Of a stretch of 64,000 bases of DNA, positions 8,013-17,241 are shown piece after piece. Source of the stretch: CAWACC01 sp964390695 (GTDB taxonomy: Bacteria; Chlamydiota; Chlamydiia; Chlamydiales; Parachlamydiaceae); contig CAYMKI010000001.1 of the NCBI GenBank assembly GCA_964390695.1, forward strand, positions 10,810 to 74,809, in the 5' to 3' direction. A model generated the notes under the pieces. It was not told where the DNA came from. It did no database searches and was given only the letters and a program-made list of their open reading frames with translations. How positions within the stretch are numbered: position 1 is the stretch's first letter; every line of letters starts with the position of its first letter. Position numbers and translations under genes: made by a program.

Positions 8013-9641
8013 ATGTTCCTTACCAACGATGTCCACAATGCCAGAGCTGTGAAAAATACTCTTTTGGCTTGCATTCATATTCGCCAGCAAGAATGTGATG
8101 TTTTTCTTCTTGCATTTCAATGCGAAGAGTTTAATAGCACGCAAGCCGGTTGCATCTATTAAAGGTGTCTTACGCAAGCTGAGGATAAAATATCTGGGCG
8201 AGGGATTCAGGCGTAATAACGCTTCATCCAACAGATCCGCCACGCTGTAAAAAAAGGGCCCGTTGATTTCAAACACCGCCACATCCGAAGGAATATCTTT
8301 GTCTAACAAAACGCTGCCCTCGTCCGAAACCGCAGCTTCGTTGTTATTGTCCGCGACTAACTTTCGATAGATTTCCACTGAAGTGTTGTCTGTCATCGAC
8401 TTGACAAATACAAGCGCAGCTAAAACAACCCCGACCTGTACGGCCACGGTCAAGTCTATCAACACTGTTAAAAAAAACGTGATCAGCAGGATCAGCGCAT
8501 CACCCCTGGGGCCTTTCAAAATATCCACGAAATGCGGCAGCTCGCTCATGTTCCAAGCTACAAATAATAAGACTCCGGCAAGGGCTGCTAAAGGGATTTT
8601 TCCTGCTAACGGAGCCAAGACCAACATCAATAATAGCAGCGTAACAGCATGTATCATGCCCGCTACTGGTGTTTTAGCTCCCAATTTGATATTGGCGGTG
8701 GTTCTGGCAATTGCCCCTGTTGCAGGTATGCCCCCAAAAATAATAGATCCTATATTCGCCAACCCTTGGGCGACAAGCTCTATGTTCGATCTATGCTTAT
8801 TTCCGGTCATACCATCAGCAACTAAAGCCGACAATAGCGATTCAATTGCTCCCAACAAAGCTATAGTGATGGCATCGGGAAACACTTTTCTAACCAGCTC
8901 ATAGTTGAACTGCGGCAAAGAAGGAGAGGGTAAAACTCTAGGTATGTCGCCAAATTTCGACTCAATGGTTTCTATGGGAAAATCAAACCCATATGCTATA
9001 GCTGTCACTAAAACAATAGCCATGACAGGCCCAGGTGCCCTAGGAAAAATACGGCGCACCATAAAAATAAGCACCAAGGTAGTTAAGGCTACTGCCAAAG
9101 CCCATCCATTCCAGGTGTGGGCTATTTGGCATAAATACCCGCACTTTTCCAAAAATTTAGGCGGCACGGATTCGGCTTCTAAGCCAAAAAAGTCTTTGAC
9201 TTGACTGGTGGCTATGACCAAAGCAATCCCCGTAGTAAACCCCGTCGTAACAGGAAACGGGATAAATTTGAGCAATACCCCAAACCTTGCCAGTCCCATA
9301 AGTACCATTAAAATACCTGCGATCAGAGTGGCCACAGCCAATCCTTCATATCCATGCTTTTGAATCACTGCATACACGATGACCACAAACGCCCCTGTGG
9401 GTCCGCCGATCTGCACTCGACTGCCTCCCAGCAGAGAAATCAAAAAACCGGCCACAATAGCTGTAAACAAGCCTCTCTCAGGCGGTACACCCGATGCTAT
9501 CGCAAAGGCTAAAGCCAAAGGCAAGGCTATCACCCCTACACTTAACCCCGCAAATAGATCATGGAAAAAATTTTCTCGAGTGTATCCTTCTCGAAAACAG
9601 ATGAAACTTTTGGGAATGAAATCTTTGTAATGGAATGGCAT
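7965..9641 (-). CDS. SulP family anion transporter with STAS domain
   Basis: 558 aa. The membrane part (~25-425) has about a dozen hydrophobic segments with the SulP features GLSVGVIALPLALAFAIASG, IGGPTGAFVVIVY and GGIPATGAIARTTANI. The C-terminal STAS domain spans ~440-555 and carries the phosphorylatable-type loop PLIDATGLRAI. SulP proteins carry sulfate, bicarbonate or dicarboxylates; substrate cannot be read from sequence. It stands alone on the minus strand, with the ATG at 9639-9641. Confidence 0.92.
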   Translation of the reverse strand: MPFHYKDFIPKSFICFREGYTRENFFHDLFAGLSVGVIALPLALAFAIASGVPPERGLFTAIVAGFLISLLGGSRVQIGGPTGAFVVIVYAVIQKHGYEGLAVATLIAGILMVLMGLARFGVLLKFIPFPVTTGFTTGIALVIATSQVKDFFGLEAESVPPKFLEKCGYLCQIAHTWNGWALAVALTTLVLIFMVRRIFPRAPGPVMAIVLVTAIAYGFDFPIETIESKFGDIPRVLPSPSLPQFNYELVRKVFPDAITIALLGAIESLLSALVADGMTGNKHRSNIELVAQGLANIGSIIFGGIPATGAIARTTANIKLGAKTPVAGMIHAVTLLLLMLVLAPLAGKIPLAALAGVLLFVAWNMSELPHFVDILKGPRGDALILLITFFLTVLIDLTVAVQVGVVLAALVFVKSMTDNTSVEIYRKLVADNNNEAAVSDEGSVLLDKDIPSDVAVFEINGPFFYSVADLLDEALLRLNPSPRYFILSLRKTPLIDATGLRAIKLFALKCKKKNITFLLANMNASQKSIFHSSGIVDIVGKEHLFPDMHTAIAYSQTT

Positions 9642-9770
9642 AAAAATCCTTAAAACTAGAAAGGGAAGTCATCATTATGCGATATAGCATCTTAATTTTG
9701 CAACTCTCTCTATTACTTGATAAGGCCTAGTAGGAGAATAAAGGTGTTTTCAATTTTGTTCAAACTCCAG

Positions 9771-10601
9771 TTAATTTGCCAAACCTAGAAAATCCAAACA
9801 CGAATCAGAGCCATCCATTTTTTCCGAATAACAAAACACTGAGATAGAACAATTGCCAATATCGGGTTTTTTCTTTCTATCCATTGAATTGAGGCATTTT
9901 TGTACTAAAGTAGTTATCAAGCTTCCATGGGAAACCAAAACAATTTCTTTTCCTGGATTTTGTCTTGATATGCTTTGTATCTTCGTTATAGCCCTTTTGA
10001 GCAAATCGTTATATTTTTCCGCGTTGGGAATATTGGGCAGATGATTCCAAAGATCTTTTAGCTCAGGGTATTTAAGGATAAGCTCTTGCTCACTTTGGTC
10101 TCCCCATATAGCTATACACTCTTGATACGTTTTCTGCGAAGCTTGTCCCCAACAGATTTCTTTAAGATTGTCACTAATTTGAACTTCAAGACAAAGTTCT
10201 TTAGCCAAAACTCCGGCCGTATGGGCAGCTCGGATTAAAGGTGAAGAATAGACGGCCGATATCTGCGTCTTTCGCTCTTCTTGTAGTTCCCGAATCTTTT
10301 TAGCAAGTTTCTTCACTTCCTCTTTGCCATTATCTGTCAAATCTTCATCCACTTCACCGCCGCTAAGTTTTTTCTGTATGTTTGATAAAATTTCGCCATG
10401 GCGTATCACATAAAATCGGGTCTTCGTTTCATTGAATGAAAGAGATTGATCAGTATCCCATGAGAATTTCATTAAATCGGGATTCACGGTAGATGTAAGG
10501 TTTTCTCCAACTGTTGTCTTAAACTTTGGAGATATAGAAAATTTTATATTTTCAATTGAACAACTATCGTTTGGCAGTTGTATAGATAAGTCATATGCCA
10601 T
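9771..10601 (-). CDS. Histidine phosphatase superfamily protein (phosphoglycerate mutase-like)
   Basis: 276 aa. The core begins near residue 62 with FYVIRHGEILSN, giving the RHG signature with nucleophile H68. It continues with VYSSPLIRAAHTAGVLA, an E-rich LKEICWGQ segment and IVLVSHGSLITTL with the second catalytic His. The 60-residue N-terminal extension is not part of the usual fold and has no known motif. Substrates range from sugar phosphates to phosphoproteins, and nothing here decides among them. The gene is flanked by AT-rich spacers and appears monocistronic. Confidence 0.85.
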   Translation of the reverse strand: MAYDLSIQLPNDSCSIENIKFSISPKFKTTVGENLTSTVNPDLMKFSWDTDQSLSFNETKTRFYVIRHGEILSNIQKKLSGGEVDEDLTDNGKEEVKKLAKKIRELQEERKTQISAVYSSPLIRAAHTAGVLAKELCLEVQISDNLKEICWGQASQKTYQECIAIWGDQSEQELILKYPELKDLWNHLPNIPNAEKYNDLLKRAITKIQSISRQNPGKEIVLVSHGSLITTLVQKCLNSMDRKKKPDIGNCSISVFCYSEKMDGSDSCLDFLGLAN

Positions 10602-10736
10602 AAATCTTCCTTTCTTTAATTTGCGGTTATGTCGTTTATTTTTTTAATAAAAAAGCACAAATTTTATAATTTCTTGTTTATAAATTAAACTATTTTATTT
10701 CAGAATAAAGGTTGAATTTTACCATATATTTTTAGA

Positions 10737-12254
10737 TTAGGTCAAAAAAAACTGATCAAACATCTCTTCGAACTTCACCCGGCATGCATGTAAATCCAAC
10801 TCATCATCAAACCACAAGGCAAATTGACCTAAGGCCTGCTCGATAAACATTTCATATCCATAAATAACAGCTAACTGCTTATTTACAGCTGCCTGCAGCA
10901 ATTGGGTTTTTTTTGGTTTTGTTTTAATATCCATGACAACAGATTTTTCACATAGATACTTAGGATCGATAGGCAATTCTATCGAGGTGGTGTTGACAAA
11001 GATATCGTACCCTTTATCATAACAAGTAGCCATCTCATGAATTCCGTAATATTCCGCTGCATATGAATTCGCCAAAAGTTTAGCTTTCTCTACATCCCTA
11101 TTTACAATAGTCAACGACGCCCCTCTGCGATATGCCTCATAAGCTATGGCTTTAGCCGCTCCTCCTGCTCCCAAAATAAGCACTCGTTTGTTCTTCACCT
11201 TTACCTTTCGCTCAATAGCATTCAAGGCGCCCATTCCATCCGTATTATATCCCTTCACCTTTCCATTTTTGAAAACAAGGGTATTGACCGCCCCTATGTC
11301 TTTTGCCACATGATCAATGCCATCCATAAAAGGCACTATAGCTTCCTTGAGCGGCATGGTGACACTTAACCCACAAACTAAGTTTTTTTTCGCATATTCC
11401 AAATAAGATTCAAGCTCAGGAGGTTCTACTCGCATTTTCACATATACAGCATCGATGCCCTGAGATCTAAGTATTCGGGTATGGGTGAGATCGCTCACAC
11501 TCATTGTTATAGGGGACCCAATCAATCCATAAAGCTTGCTGGAAAGAGATAAACTCGGATAATGATAATGCTCTCGTAGCATATCTACATTAAGCTGTCC
11601 CGGTGCCGACCCCAAATGATCGCCTAAAGAAGCATAGGTGAAAGGATTATCATGCAAAGGACCTATAATCCTGCTGACCTGACCGGCTTCTCCCATGCAA
11701 ACAGCCAACAACCTAGACATTGATTTACTAATCGGCCCCTGCACATATTTTGATAAAATATCCCTTTTAGATATCGCCCAAGAAAGAAATTTTAAGGTAT
11801 CTACCATCGAAGCAGGCATTACCGCTAACTTGTATATAGCAGCGGGTATTTTGACCATATTCTCATATATAGAATCTAAATCGACAGGAATTTCCTTAAA
11901 ATTATGATAGGATAAAATGACCTGGATAGCGGGATAATCTTTTTGCATCTGAAGAATCCATTCCTCAGGTATATCCACTTCAAAATCGATATATTCTGGA
12001 TTCAAAGCAGCCAATTGCCGCAAAAGGCTTTGACGTTCCCTCTCTGACCCGCGAAATGCACCTCCATGCTGGGGGCTGCGTAGGGTAAATATCAGCGGCT
12101 TTGCATATTCACTTTTCAAGGATTCTAAAAAAGGCAAGTCTATGCGATCCCATAGATCCAACCGCAATTCCAGCAAATCCACCTGGTCTTGGACTAAGTC
12201 GATCTGTTTGCGGACCTCGAATATATCCGGACCTTTAATGACAGCACAAATCAT
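10737..12254 (-). CDS. aroDE: Bifunctional 3-dehydroquinate dehydratase / shikimate dehydrogenase
   Basis: 505 aa. Residues 1-~225 are a type I dehydroquinase, with H117 in ILSYHNF and the Schiff-base lysine K142 in AIYKLAVMP. Residues ~238-505 are AroE, with the substrate loop GLIGSPITMSVSD, VTMPLKE and the NADP-binding loop ILGAGGAAKAIAYE. The fusion is the arrangement seen in Chlamydia and plants. It catalyses the third and fourth shikimate steps. Its start overlaps aroB by 20 nt and it is the last gene of the aro operon. Confidence 0.95.
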   Translation of the reverse strand: MICAVIKGPDIFEVRKQIDLVQDQVDLLELRLDLWDRIDLPFLESLKSEYAKPLIFTLRSPQHGGAFRGSERERQSLLRQLAALNPEYIDFEVDIPEEWILQMQKDYPAIQVILSYHNFKEIPVDLDSIYENMVKIPAAIYKLAVMPASMVDTLKFLSWAISKRDILSKYVQGPISKSMSRLLAVCMGEAGQVSRIIGPLHDNPFTYASLGDHLGSAPGQLNVDMLREHYHYPSLSLSSKLYGLIGSPITMSVSDLTHTRILRSQGIDAVYVKMRVEPPELESYLEYAKKNLVCGLSVTMPLKEAIVPFMDGIDHVAKDIGAVNTLVFKNGKVKGYNTDGMGALNAIERKVKVKNKRVLILGAGGAAKAIAYEAYRRGASLTIVNRDVEKAKLLANSYAAEYYGIHEMATCYDKGYDIFVNTTSIELPIDPKYLCEKSVVMDIKTKPKKTQLLQAAVNKQLAVIYGYEMFIEQALGQFALWFDDELDLHACRVKFEEMFDQFFLT

Positions 12255-13356
12255 ATAACATCCATTCTATGGCTTCATCTATCACCTTTTCCTGCACAGG
12301 CGCACAATAGCAGCCGTCAAAACATTCCGTTTTGCCAATCTCTTGAATGATGACAAAGCGGGGTTGTCCGCACAAGGATTTTTTATCCATAGCCATGGCT
12401 TTTTTAATTGCACCTGCAGTGATGCCCGCAGGCAACCGCAGAGGCATCCGGTATTTGCTAATGATGGCAAGGAGGCGTTCAAATGCTTCCGCTTTAAGCT
12501 TCCCCTGAAGCATGGAAATATAAGATTCCACAGCAAGGCCTATAGCGACAGCTTCGCCGTGGGATAGGGTATACTCTGAGCTCTTTTCCAAAGCATGGCC
12601 TATCGTATGTCCAAAATTCAACAAATTGCGCATGCCTGCATCATGTTCGTCCTGCATGACAATCTGCATTTTAATTTCACAGCTTTTGTGAATGGCCGGA
12701 ACAATCTGGGAAGTCTCAAGGGAGCATAATGGGTCGCAATGCTCAAACATAAAATCAAAATAGGCTCTATCTGCAATCAAAGCGTGCTTGATCATCTCAG
12801 ACCAGCCGTTGCGTATTTCGGAGGAGGGCAAAGACCTTAAAAAAGCAATATCTATGATCACTTTTCGGGGTTGATATACAGTACCGATCAAGTTTTTTCC
12901 GTATAACGTATTCACGCCGTTTTTTCCGCCGAGACTGGCATCTACCATTCCCAGCAAAGTCGTAGGCATCATAATCAACGGTACACCCCGTCCATAAGTG
13001 GCTGCTATATATCCGGCCAGATCTAAGACCACCCCGCCTCCTAAGGCTAACACCGCAATATCGCGCCCTAAGCCTTTTTGCAGCATAGCATCTTCAATAG
13101 CGGCTTTATTTTCCCTGGTTTTATTCTGTTCTCCGGGAGGAAATGTAAAAACGAAGGATTCGAATCCTGCATGGCATAAAGCAAATTCTATGTTCTTTGC
13201 ATACAAATTAGCCACTGACTCATCCGTAATAATGGCTATTTTTTTACCATAAGGACTGAGAGCAGAATGAAGATGAGCCTGATCCCCCCAAAAACCTTCA
13301 TAGAATAGGATCTGGTATTCATGCTGTTTTGCCTCTAGCTTTACCTCAAGCCTCAT
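12235..13356 (-). CDS. aroB: 3-dehydroquinate synthase
   Basis: 373 aa, typical length. NAD-binding and glycine-rich motifs are clear: ALGGGVVLDLAGYIAATYGRG, MPTTLLGMVDASLGGKNGVN and the metal-binding His in NFGHTIGHALE plus LSHGEAVAIG. It makes 3-dehydroquinate from DAHP. A 4-nt overlap with aroC upstream and a 20-nt overlap with aroDE downstream indicate translational coupling. Confidence 0.96.
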   Translation of the reverse strand: MRLEVKLEAKQHEYQILFYEGFWGDQAHLHSALSPYGKKIAIITDESVANLYAKNIEFALCHAGFESFVFTFPPGEQNKTRENKAAIEDAMLQKGLGRDIAVLALGGGVVLDLAGYIAATYGRGVPLIMMPTTLLGMVDASLGGKNGVNTLYGKNLIGTVYQPRKVIIDIAFLRSLPSSEIRNGWSEMIKHALIADRAYFDFMFEHCDPLCSLETSQIVPAIHKSCEIKMQIVMQDEHDAGMRNLLNFGHTIGHALEKSSEYTLSHGEAVAIGLAVESYISMLQGKLKAEAFERLLAIISKYRMPLRLPAGITAGAIKKAMAMDKKSLCGQPRFVIIQEIGKTECFDGCYCAPVQEKVIDEAIEWMLYDLCCH

Positions 13357-14444
13357 ATTCGCACCGTCCTATTGGCAAGTAACGCATCCACTAACACCAA
13401 GGCGACCATAGCCTCCACCACTGGCACAGCTCGAATTGCTACACATGGGTCATGCCGAGATCCCTCTGAAAGCTTAAAAGCCGCACTATTGCCTTCGATA
13501 TCCACTGTGCTTTGCTCTAATCTGATACTAGATGTAGGCTTAAAAGCTACACGTCCGATCAAAGGCATGCCCGTGGTAATACCGCCCAAGACGCCTCCCG
13601 CATGGTTGGTGGCGGTCTGAATACGGCCATCGACTTTCACAAAAGCATCATTATGCTCGGATCCGCGCATGCTGACACAAGCAAATCCTGATCCTATCTC
13701 AAAACCCTTGGAAGCCGGTATACTCATCATGGCATTGGCCAATGCCGCTTCGATCTTTTGATAGACAGGATCTCCCCATCCCACAGGTATTGCAGTGGTC
13801 ACAAATTCGACAATTCCACCGTATGAATCGCCGGAAGCCTTAGCCGATTCAATCAAAGACTGTATAGCTAACGACTTATCTGCGTCGGGACAAAACACTG
13901 GGCTTGCTAAAGTTCTGTGTCTAATTTCATGGAAATTATCAGGAAGGGTTCCCACGGTAGTATCATACACCTGTTTTACATATGCCACTACCTCGACACC
14001 GTGAAGAGACAACAGCTTCTTTGCTACAGCACCTGCAGCGACCCGAGAAGCTGTTTCTCGAGCTGATGACCTTCCGCCGCCTTTGTAATCGCAGATTCCA
14101 TATTTTTCAAGATAAGTGAAATTGGCATGACCTGGCCTTAGCAAATGTTTCATGGCTTCATATTTGCTGGAGTCTGCATCCTGATTGCGAATCAGAATAG
14201 AAATCGGAGCCCCAGTAGTTTTGCCTTCAAATACCCCGGACAAAATCTCTGCTCGGTCTGTTTCGGCACGTGGTGTAGTATAGGCATTCCTGCCGGGAGC
14301 TCGATAAGCCAAAGCTTTCTGGATATCTTCATGAGATATTTCCAAGTCAGCCGGACAGCCGTCGATCACCACTCCGATAGCCGGTCCATGGGACTCACCC
14401 CAGGTGGTTACTTTAAATAGATTTCCAAATGCATTGCTAGCCAT
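13353..14444 (-). CDS. aroC: Chorismate synthase
   Basis: 363 aa. Catalyses the FMN-dependent final step from EPSP to chorismate. The signatures are WGESHGPAIGVVIDGCP at the N-terminus, YKGGGRSSARETASRVAAGA in the middle, and EHND with VLGGITTGMP. It overlaps aroK by 8 nt and aroB by 4 nt. Identification is firm. Confidence 0.97.
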   Translation of the reverse strand: MASNAFGNLFKVTTWGESHGPAIGVVIDGCPADLEISHEDIQKALAYRAPGRNAYTTPRAETDRAEILSGVFEGKTTGAPISILIRNQDADSSKYEAMKHLLRPGHANFTYLEKYGICDYKGGGRSSARETASRVAAGAVAKKLLSLHGVEVVAYVKQVYDTTVGTLPDNFHEIRHRTLASPVFCPDADKSLAIQSLIESAKASGDSYGGIVEFVTTAIPVGWGDPVYQKIEAALANAMMSIPASKGFEIGSGFACVSMRGSEHNDAFVKVDGRIQTATNHAGGVLGGITTGMPLIGRVAFKPTSSIRLEQSTVDIEGNSAAFKLSEGSRHDPCVAIRAVPVVEAMVALVLVDALLANRTVRI

Positions 14445-14958
14445 CCATCCTCCTTCTGATCAACTCCACCACTTCAGCTGCGGTAAAATGAGCGGTTTCG
14501 ATAACGTGAGTAGCTACGGACTCATAATCCTCTGTCCTTTGTGCGGCTATGCGATAAAATTCCTCTTCAGGATTACGTTTGTCAAGATATGCAGGGACAC
14601 CCCTCGCAGCTATTCTTTTCCATACTATCCGAGGGTCTGACTGGAGGTAAATGATCTGTCCCAAGCTTTTGACATACTCACGACTTTCTATATTCATCAA
14701 ACTGCCTCCTCCCAAAGAAATGACGGATCTTTTTTCTCCAGGTAGTGTTTTAATTTGCTCCGCTTCCCATTGGCGAAATAGGCATTCTCCCTCTCGAAGA
14801 AAAATCTCTCGACAAGTCATCCTTATCCCCGTTTGATGAAAGTAGGCTGATTCAATTAAACAGTCGACATCTATGAAATCGACTGGGTAGGACTTCGACA
14901 ACAGCTTCCCTACGGTCGTTTTTCCACACTTGGGCAAACCGCAAAGCACTATATTCAT
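14437..14958 (-). CDS. aroK: Shikimate kinase
   Basis: 173 aa. P-loop kinase with Walker A GLPKCGKTTVGK (residues ~7-18), the shikimate-binding FIDVDCLIE (family D-x-D) and VISLGGGSLM. The lid shows RIAARGVPAYLDKR. A 4-nt overlap (ATGA) with aroA and an 8-nt overlap with aroC place it inside the operon. In Chlamydia this position is held by the aroL homologue. Confidence 0.93.
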   Translation of the reverse strand: MNIVLCGLPKCGKTTVGKLLSKSYPVDFIDVDCLIESAYFHQTGIRMTCREIFLREGECLFRQWEAEQIKTLPGEKRSVISLGGGSLMNIESREYVKSLGQIIYLQSDPRIVWKRIAARGVPAYLDKRNPEEEFYRIAAQRTEDYESVATHVIETAHFTAAEVVELIRRRMDG

Positions 14959-16241
14959 GGTTCCTCTTTAAGATAAGCTCCTAGACGTCTAAAGTCCTCT
15001 AGAAAGGCTGGATACGTTTTGGAGATGCATTCCACATCCGCTACGCAAGTGGTTCCGGATGCTGCCATGCCGGCTACGCTCAAAGCCATGGCTATGCGAT
15101 GATCCTGATTAGAGCTGACCTCAGCTCCCTTCAACTTAGACGATGAAATCCATAGTCCATCCTCTCTCTCAGAAATATACGCTCCCATTTTTTGCAATTC
15201 TTTCGCTACGCAGTGGATACGATCGCTCTCCTTATGCTTAGCCACAGCAGCATTGGTGATTAACGTTTCGCCTTCTGCAAAACAAGCCACTACAGACAAA
15301 ATTGGAAGGGCATCAATACAATCATTAATATCGATAGACATACCCCTCAGCCGCCCACTTTTCATTACATGCAAACACTGATTTGTTTCATCTACCTCGA
15401 TATTAGCTCCCATGCGGCGAAATATGTCTATAATTTTTTTATCCCCTTGCGGATCTGATAGAGTGACATTATGCAGGGTAACTTCAGATTGCGTAATGAT
15501 TGCTGCAGCCAGAGGAAATGCCAATGTGCTGAGGTCTCCGGGCACGCGATAACAAAATCCGTCATATCTTGCGTTCCCATGCATCACATAATTTTCATAA
15601 TTAGTGTGGGCATACCCAATTTCCAACCGTTGAAGCCAATGCAACGTCATGTCCACCCAAGGCTTTTCTCCAGGATTCTCTACACATAGTTCGATAGGGC
15701 CTGAAGCAAAAGCTCCGGCTATTAACAAAGCAGAGACGGGTTGAGAGTCTTCACCGTTTAAATGTGCCTTGCCCGGCTGAATCGGGCCGCGCACGATCAG
15801 AGGAGCCCCTCCATCGCCTCTTAATGTCTGTACAGACACACCCAGCTGCTCTAAAGCGCCGATGATGGGCTTCATTGGTCGACGATACTTGATGGAATGA
15901 TCCCCGGTAATGACCACCGGCATGGATCCCAAAGCTCCAATTGCGCTGCAAAACCGCAGGACTATCCCTGAATTTCCCGCATGGATGATGTCTTCGGCAC
16001 AGTGCACTTTTCCGGCTATGCCTCGGATGTGCAGCTTCTTTGGAGAGACCTCTACAGAGGCTCCCAAAATCCTAGCAGCCGAAATCATGGCAAAGATATC
16101 TGGCGAGGGCAGATAATCTTCTATACAGCTACGGCCATGAGCCAAAGCTGCAAATAGGACAGCCCTCAAACTCTGCGATTTCGAAGGAGGCAGGCTGAGG
16201 CCGCCCGATATTTTCGATGCGCTAACTATATATTTGCTCAT
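14955..16241 (-). CDS. aroA: EPSP synthase (3-phosphoshikimate 1-carboxyvinyltransferase)
   Basis: 428 aa. The N-terminal GGLSLPPSKSQSLRAVLFAAL holds the phosphoenolpyruvate/shikimate-phosphate lysine and SKS motif. HAGNSGIVLRFCSA corresponds to the family GNAGTAMR region but with SGIVLR, so the glyphosate-contact residues differ from the class I consensus. DHRIAMALSVAG near the C-terminus is conserved. It overlaps the YihY-type gene and aroK by 4 nt each. Confidence 0.95.
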   Translation of the reverse strand: MSKYIVSASKISGGLSLPPSKSQSLRAVLFAALAHGRSCIEDYLPSPDIFAMISAARILGASVEVSPKKLHIRGIAGKVHCAEDIIHAGNSGIVLRFCSAIGALGSMPVVITGDHSIKYRRPMKPIIGALEQLGVSVQTLRGDGGAPLIVRGPIQPGKAHLNGEDSQPVSALLIAGAFASGPIELCVENPGEKPWVDMTLHWLQRLEIGYAHTNYENYVMHGNARYDGFCYRVPGDLSTLAFPLAAAIITQSEVTLHNVTLSDPQGDKKIIDIFRRMGANIEVDETNQCLHVMKSGRLRGMSIDINDCIDALPILSVVACFAEGETLITNAAVAKHKESDRIHCVAKELQKMGAYISEREDGLWISSSKLKGAEVSSNQDHRIAMALSVAGMAASGTTCVADVECISKTYPAFLEDFRRLGAYLKEEP

Positions 16242-17077
16242 GCGACCTCTTGCTTCCTTGCCTCCAGTTGATGTATCAGCTCTGCACCTGCCAGCACGAT
16301 AGACCAGCTCCAGTTAACCCATACTAAAAATAAGGGCAGCGCTGCAAAGCTTCCATAGACCGCACCATAACTGGCAACACCTATTTGAAAATACAAGTAG
16401 ATCCACTCTAGACATTGATATGCCGAGCCGGCAACGATCCCTCCTAACAGAGTATTTAGCCATGAAATTTTGACATTGATGAAATATTTATAGATCAGGG
16501 TAAATAACAACCCATTAACCACAAAAGGAAATGATTTTAAGAGCTGCTTCAGATAAGGACTTAAAAAATCCACCCAGGCGTATTCTTGCGAAACTAAATT
16601 CAACTGAACCATCGTCATGACCGCTAAACTGCTGGATATGATGAAAAACAGCGAACCCAAGATGAGCATGAAAAAATATTCCATATATTGACGGAAATAT
16701 GACTTACTCGATTGTGTCTTAAAAATCGCGTTAAAGGCATATTCAATATTTCCAAATAACTGCAAGGAAGTCCAAAGAAAACCAATCAAGCCCAGCAATG
16801 CCAACCATCCGCCATGGACTTGATCCAACATAGAATACGCAAATGAAATGATTTGATGGGCCATTTCAGGCTGGTCCAGCAAACGGACTTTTAACTCCGC
16901 TTCCAGATACTGTTCTAGCCCAATACCCTTGGCTATTCCGAGGGCCATTGATAAAATGGGAACTATCGACAATAAGGTGTAGAACGTCAAAGAGGACGAT
17001 TTATAGCCGCATTCATCCGAAATAAAACCTTTGACTGTCTCAGTAACTGTACTAAATACGTGGAAAATCTTCATCAT
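16238..17077 (-). CDS. YihY/BrkB family inner-membrane protein
   Basis: 279 aa with about six membrane segments and the family opening FYTLLSIVPILSMALGIAKG near residue 31. It also has WTSLQLFGNIEYAFNAIF and the C-terminal LPLFLVWVNWSWSIVLAGAEL. Members were once annotated as ribonuclease BN, which is wrong; the true function is unknown. It precedes aroA with a 4-nt overlap, so it appears to be the first gene of the aro transcript. Confidence 0.9.
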   Translation of the reverse strand: MMKIFHVFSTVTETVKGFISDECGYKSSSLTFYTLLSIVPILSMALGIAKGIGLEQYLEAELKVRLLDQPEMAHQIISFAYSMLDQVHGGWLALLGLIGFLWTSLQLFGNIEYAFNAIFKTQSSKSYFRQYMEYFFMLILGSLFFIISSSLAVMTMVQLNLVSQEYAWVDFLSPYLKQLLKSFPFVVNGLLFTLIYKYFINVKISWLNTLLGGIVAGSAYQCLEWIYLYFQIGVASYGAVYGSFAALPLFLVWVNWSWSIVLAGAELIHQLEARKQEVA

Positions 17078-17095
17078 CTACACTCAGCTCTTTAT

Positions 17096-17215
17096 CAGCA
17101 GCTCCTGCTATATACACTTATACCGTTGGTCGCGCTGCCCTTTCGGGGCTGCATCTCCAGAGCTACCCTCTTTGGCCTATTCTAGGGCTCTTGATTATAT
17201 TAGCGGGGACTGCTG
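17096..17215. repeat. MITE-like repeat, copy 1 (120 bp, TIR cagcag...ctgctg)
   Basis: Ends cagcagctcctgcta and tagcggggactgctg form terminal inverted repeats with few mismatches. The interior (cgcgctgccctttcggggct ... ctaccctctttggcc) matches the reverse complement of the element at 59199-59321. It fills most of the spacer between the YihY gene start and the dnaE end. No coding capacity. Confidence 0.7.
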
Positions 17216-17241
17216 GCTCTATGTCAAAGAATTATCAAACC

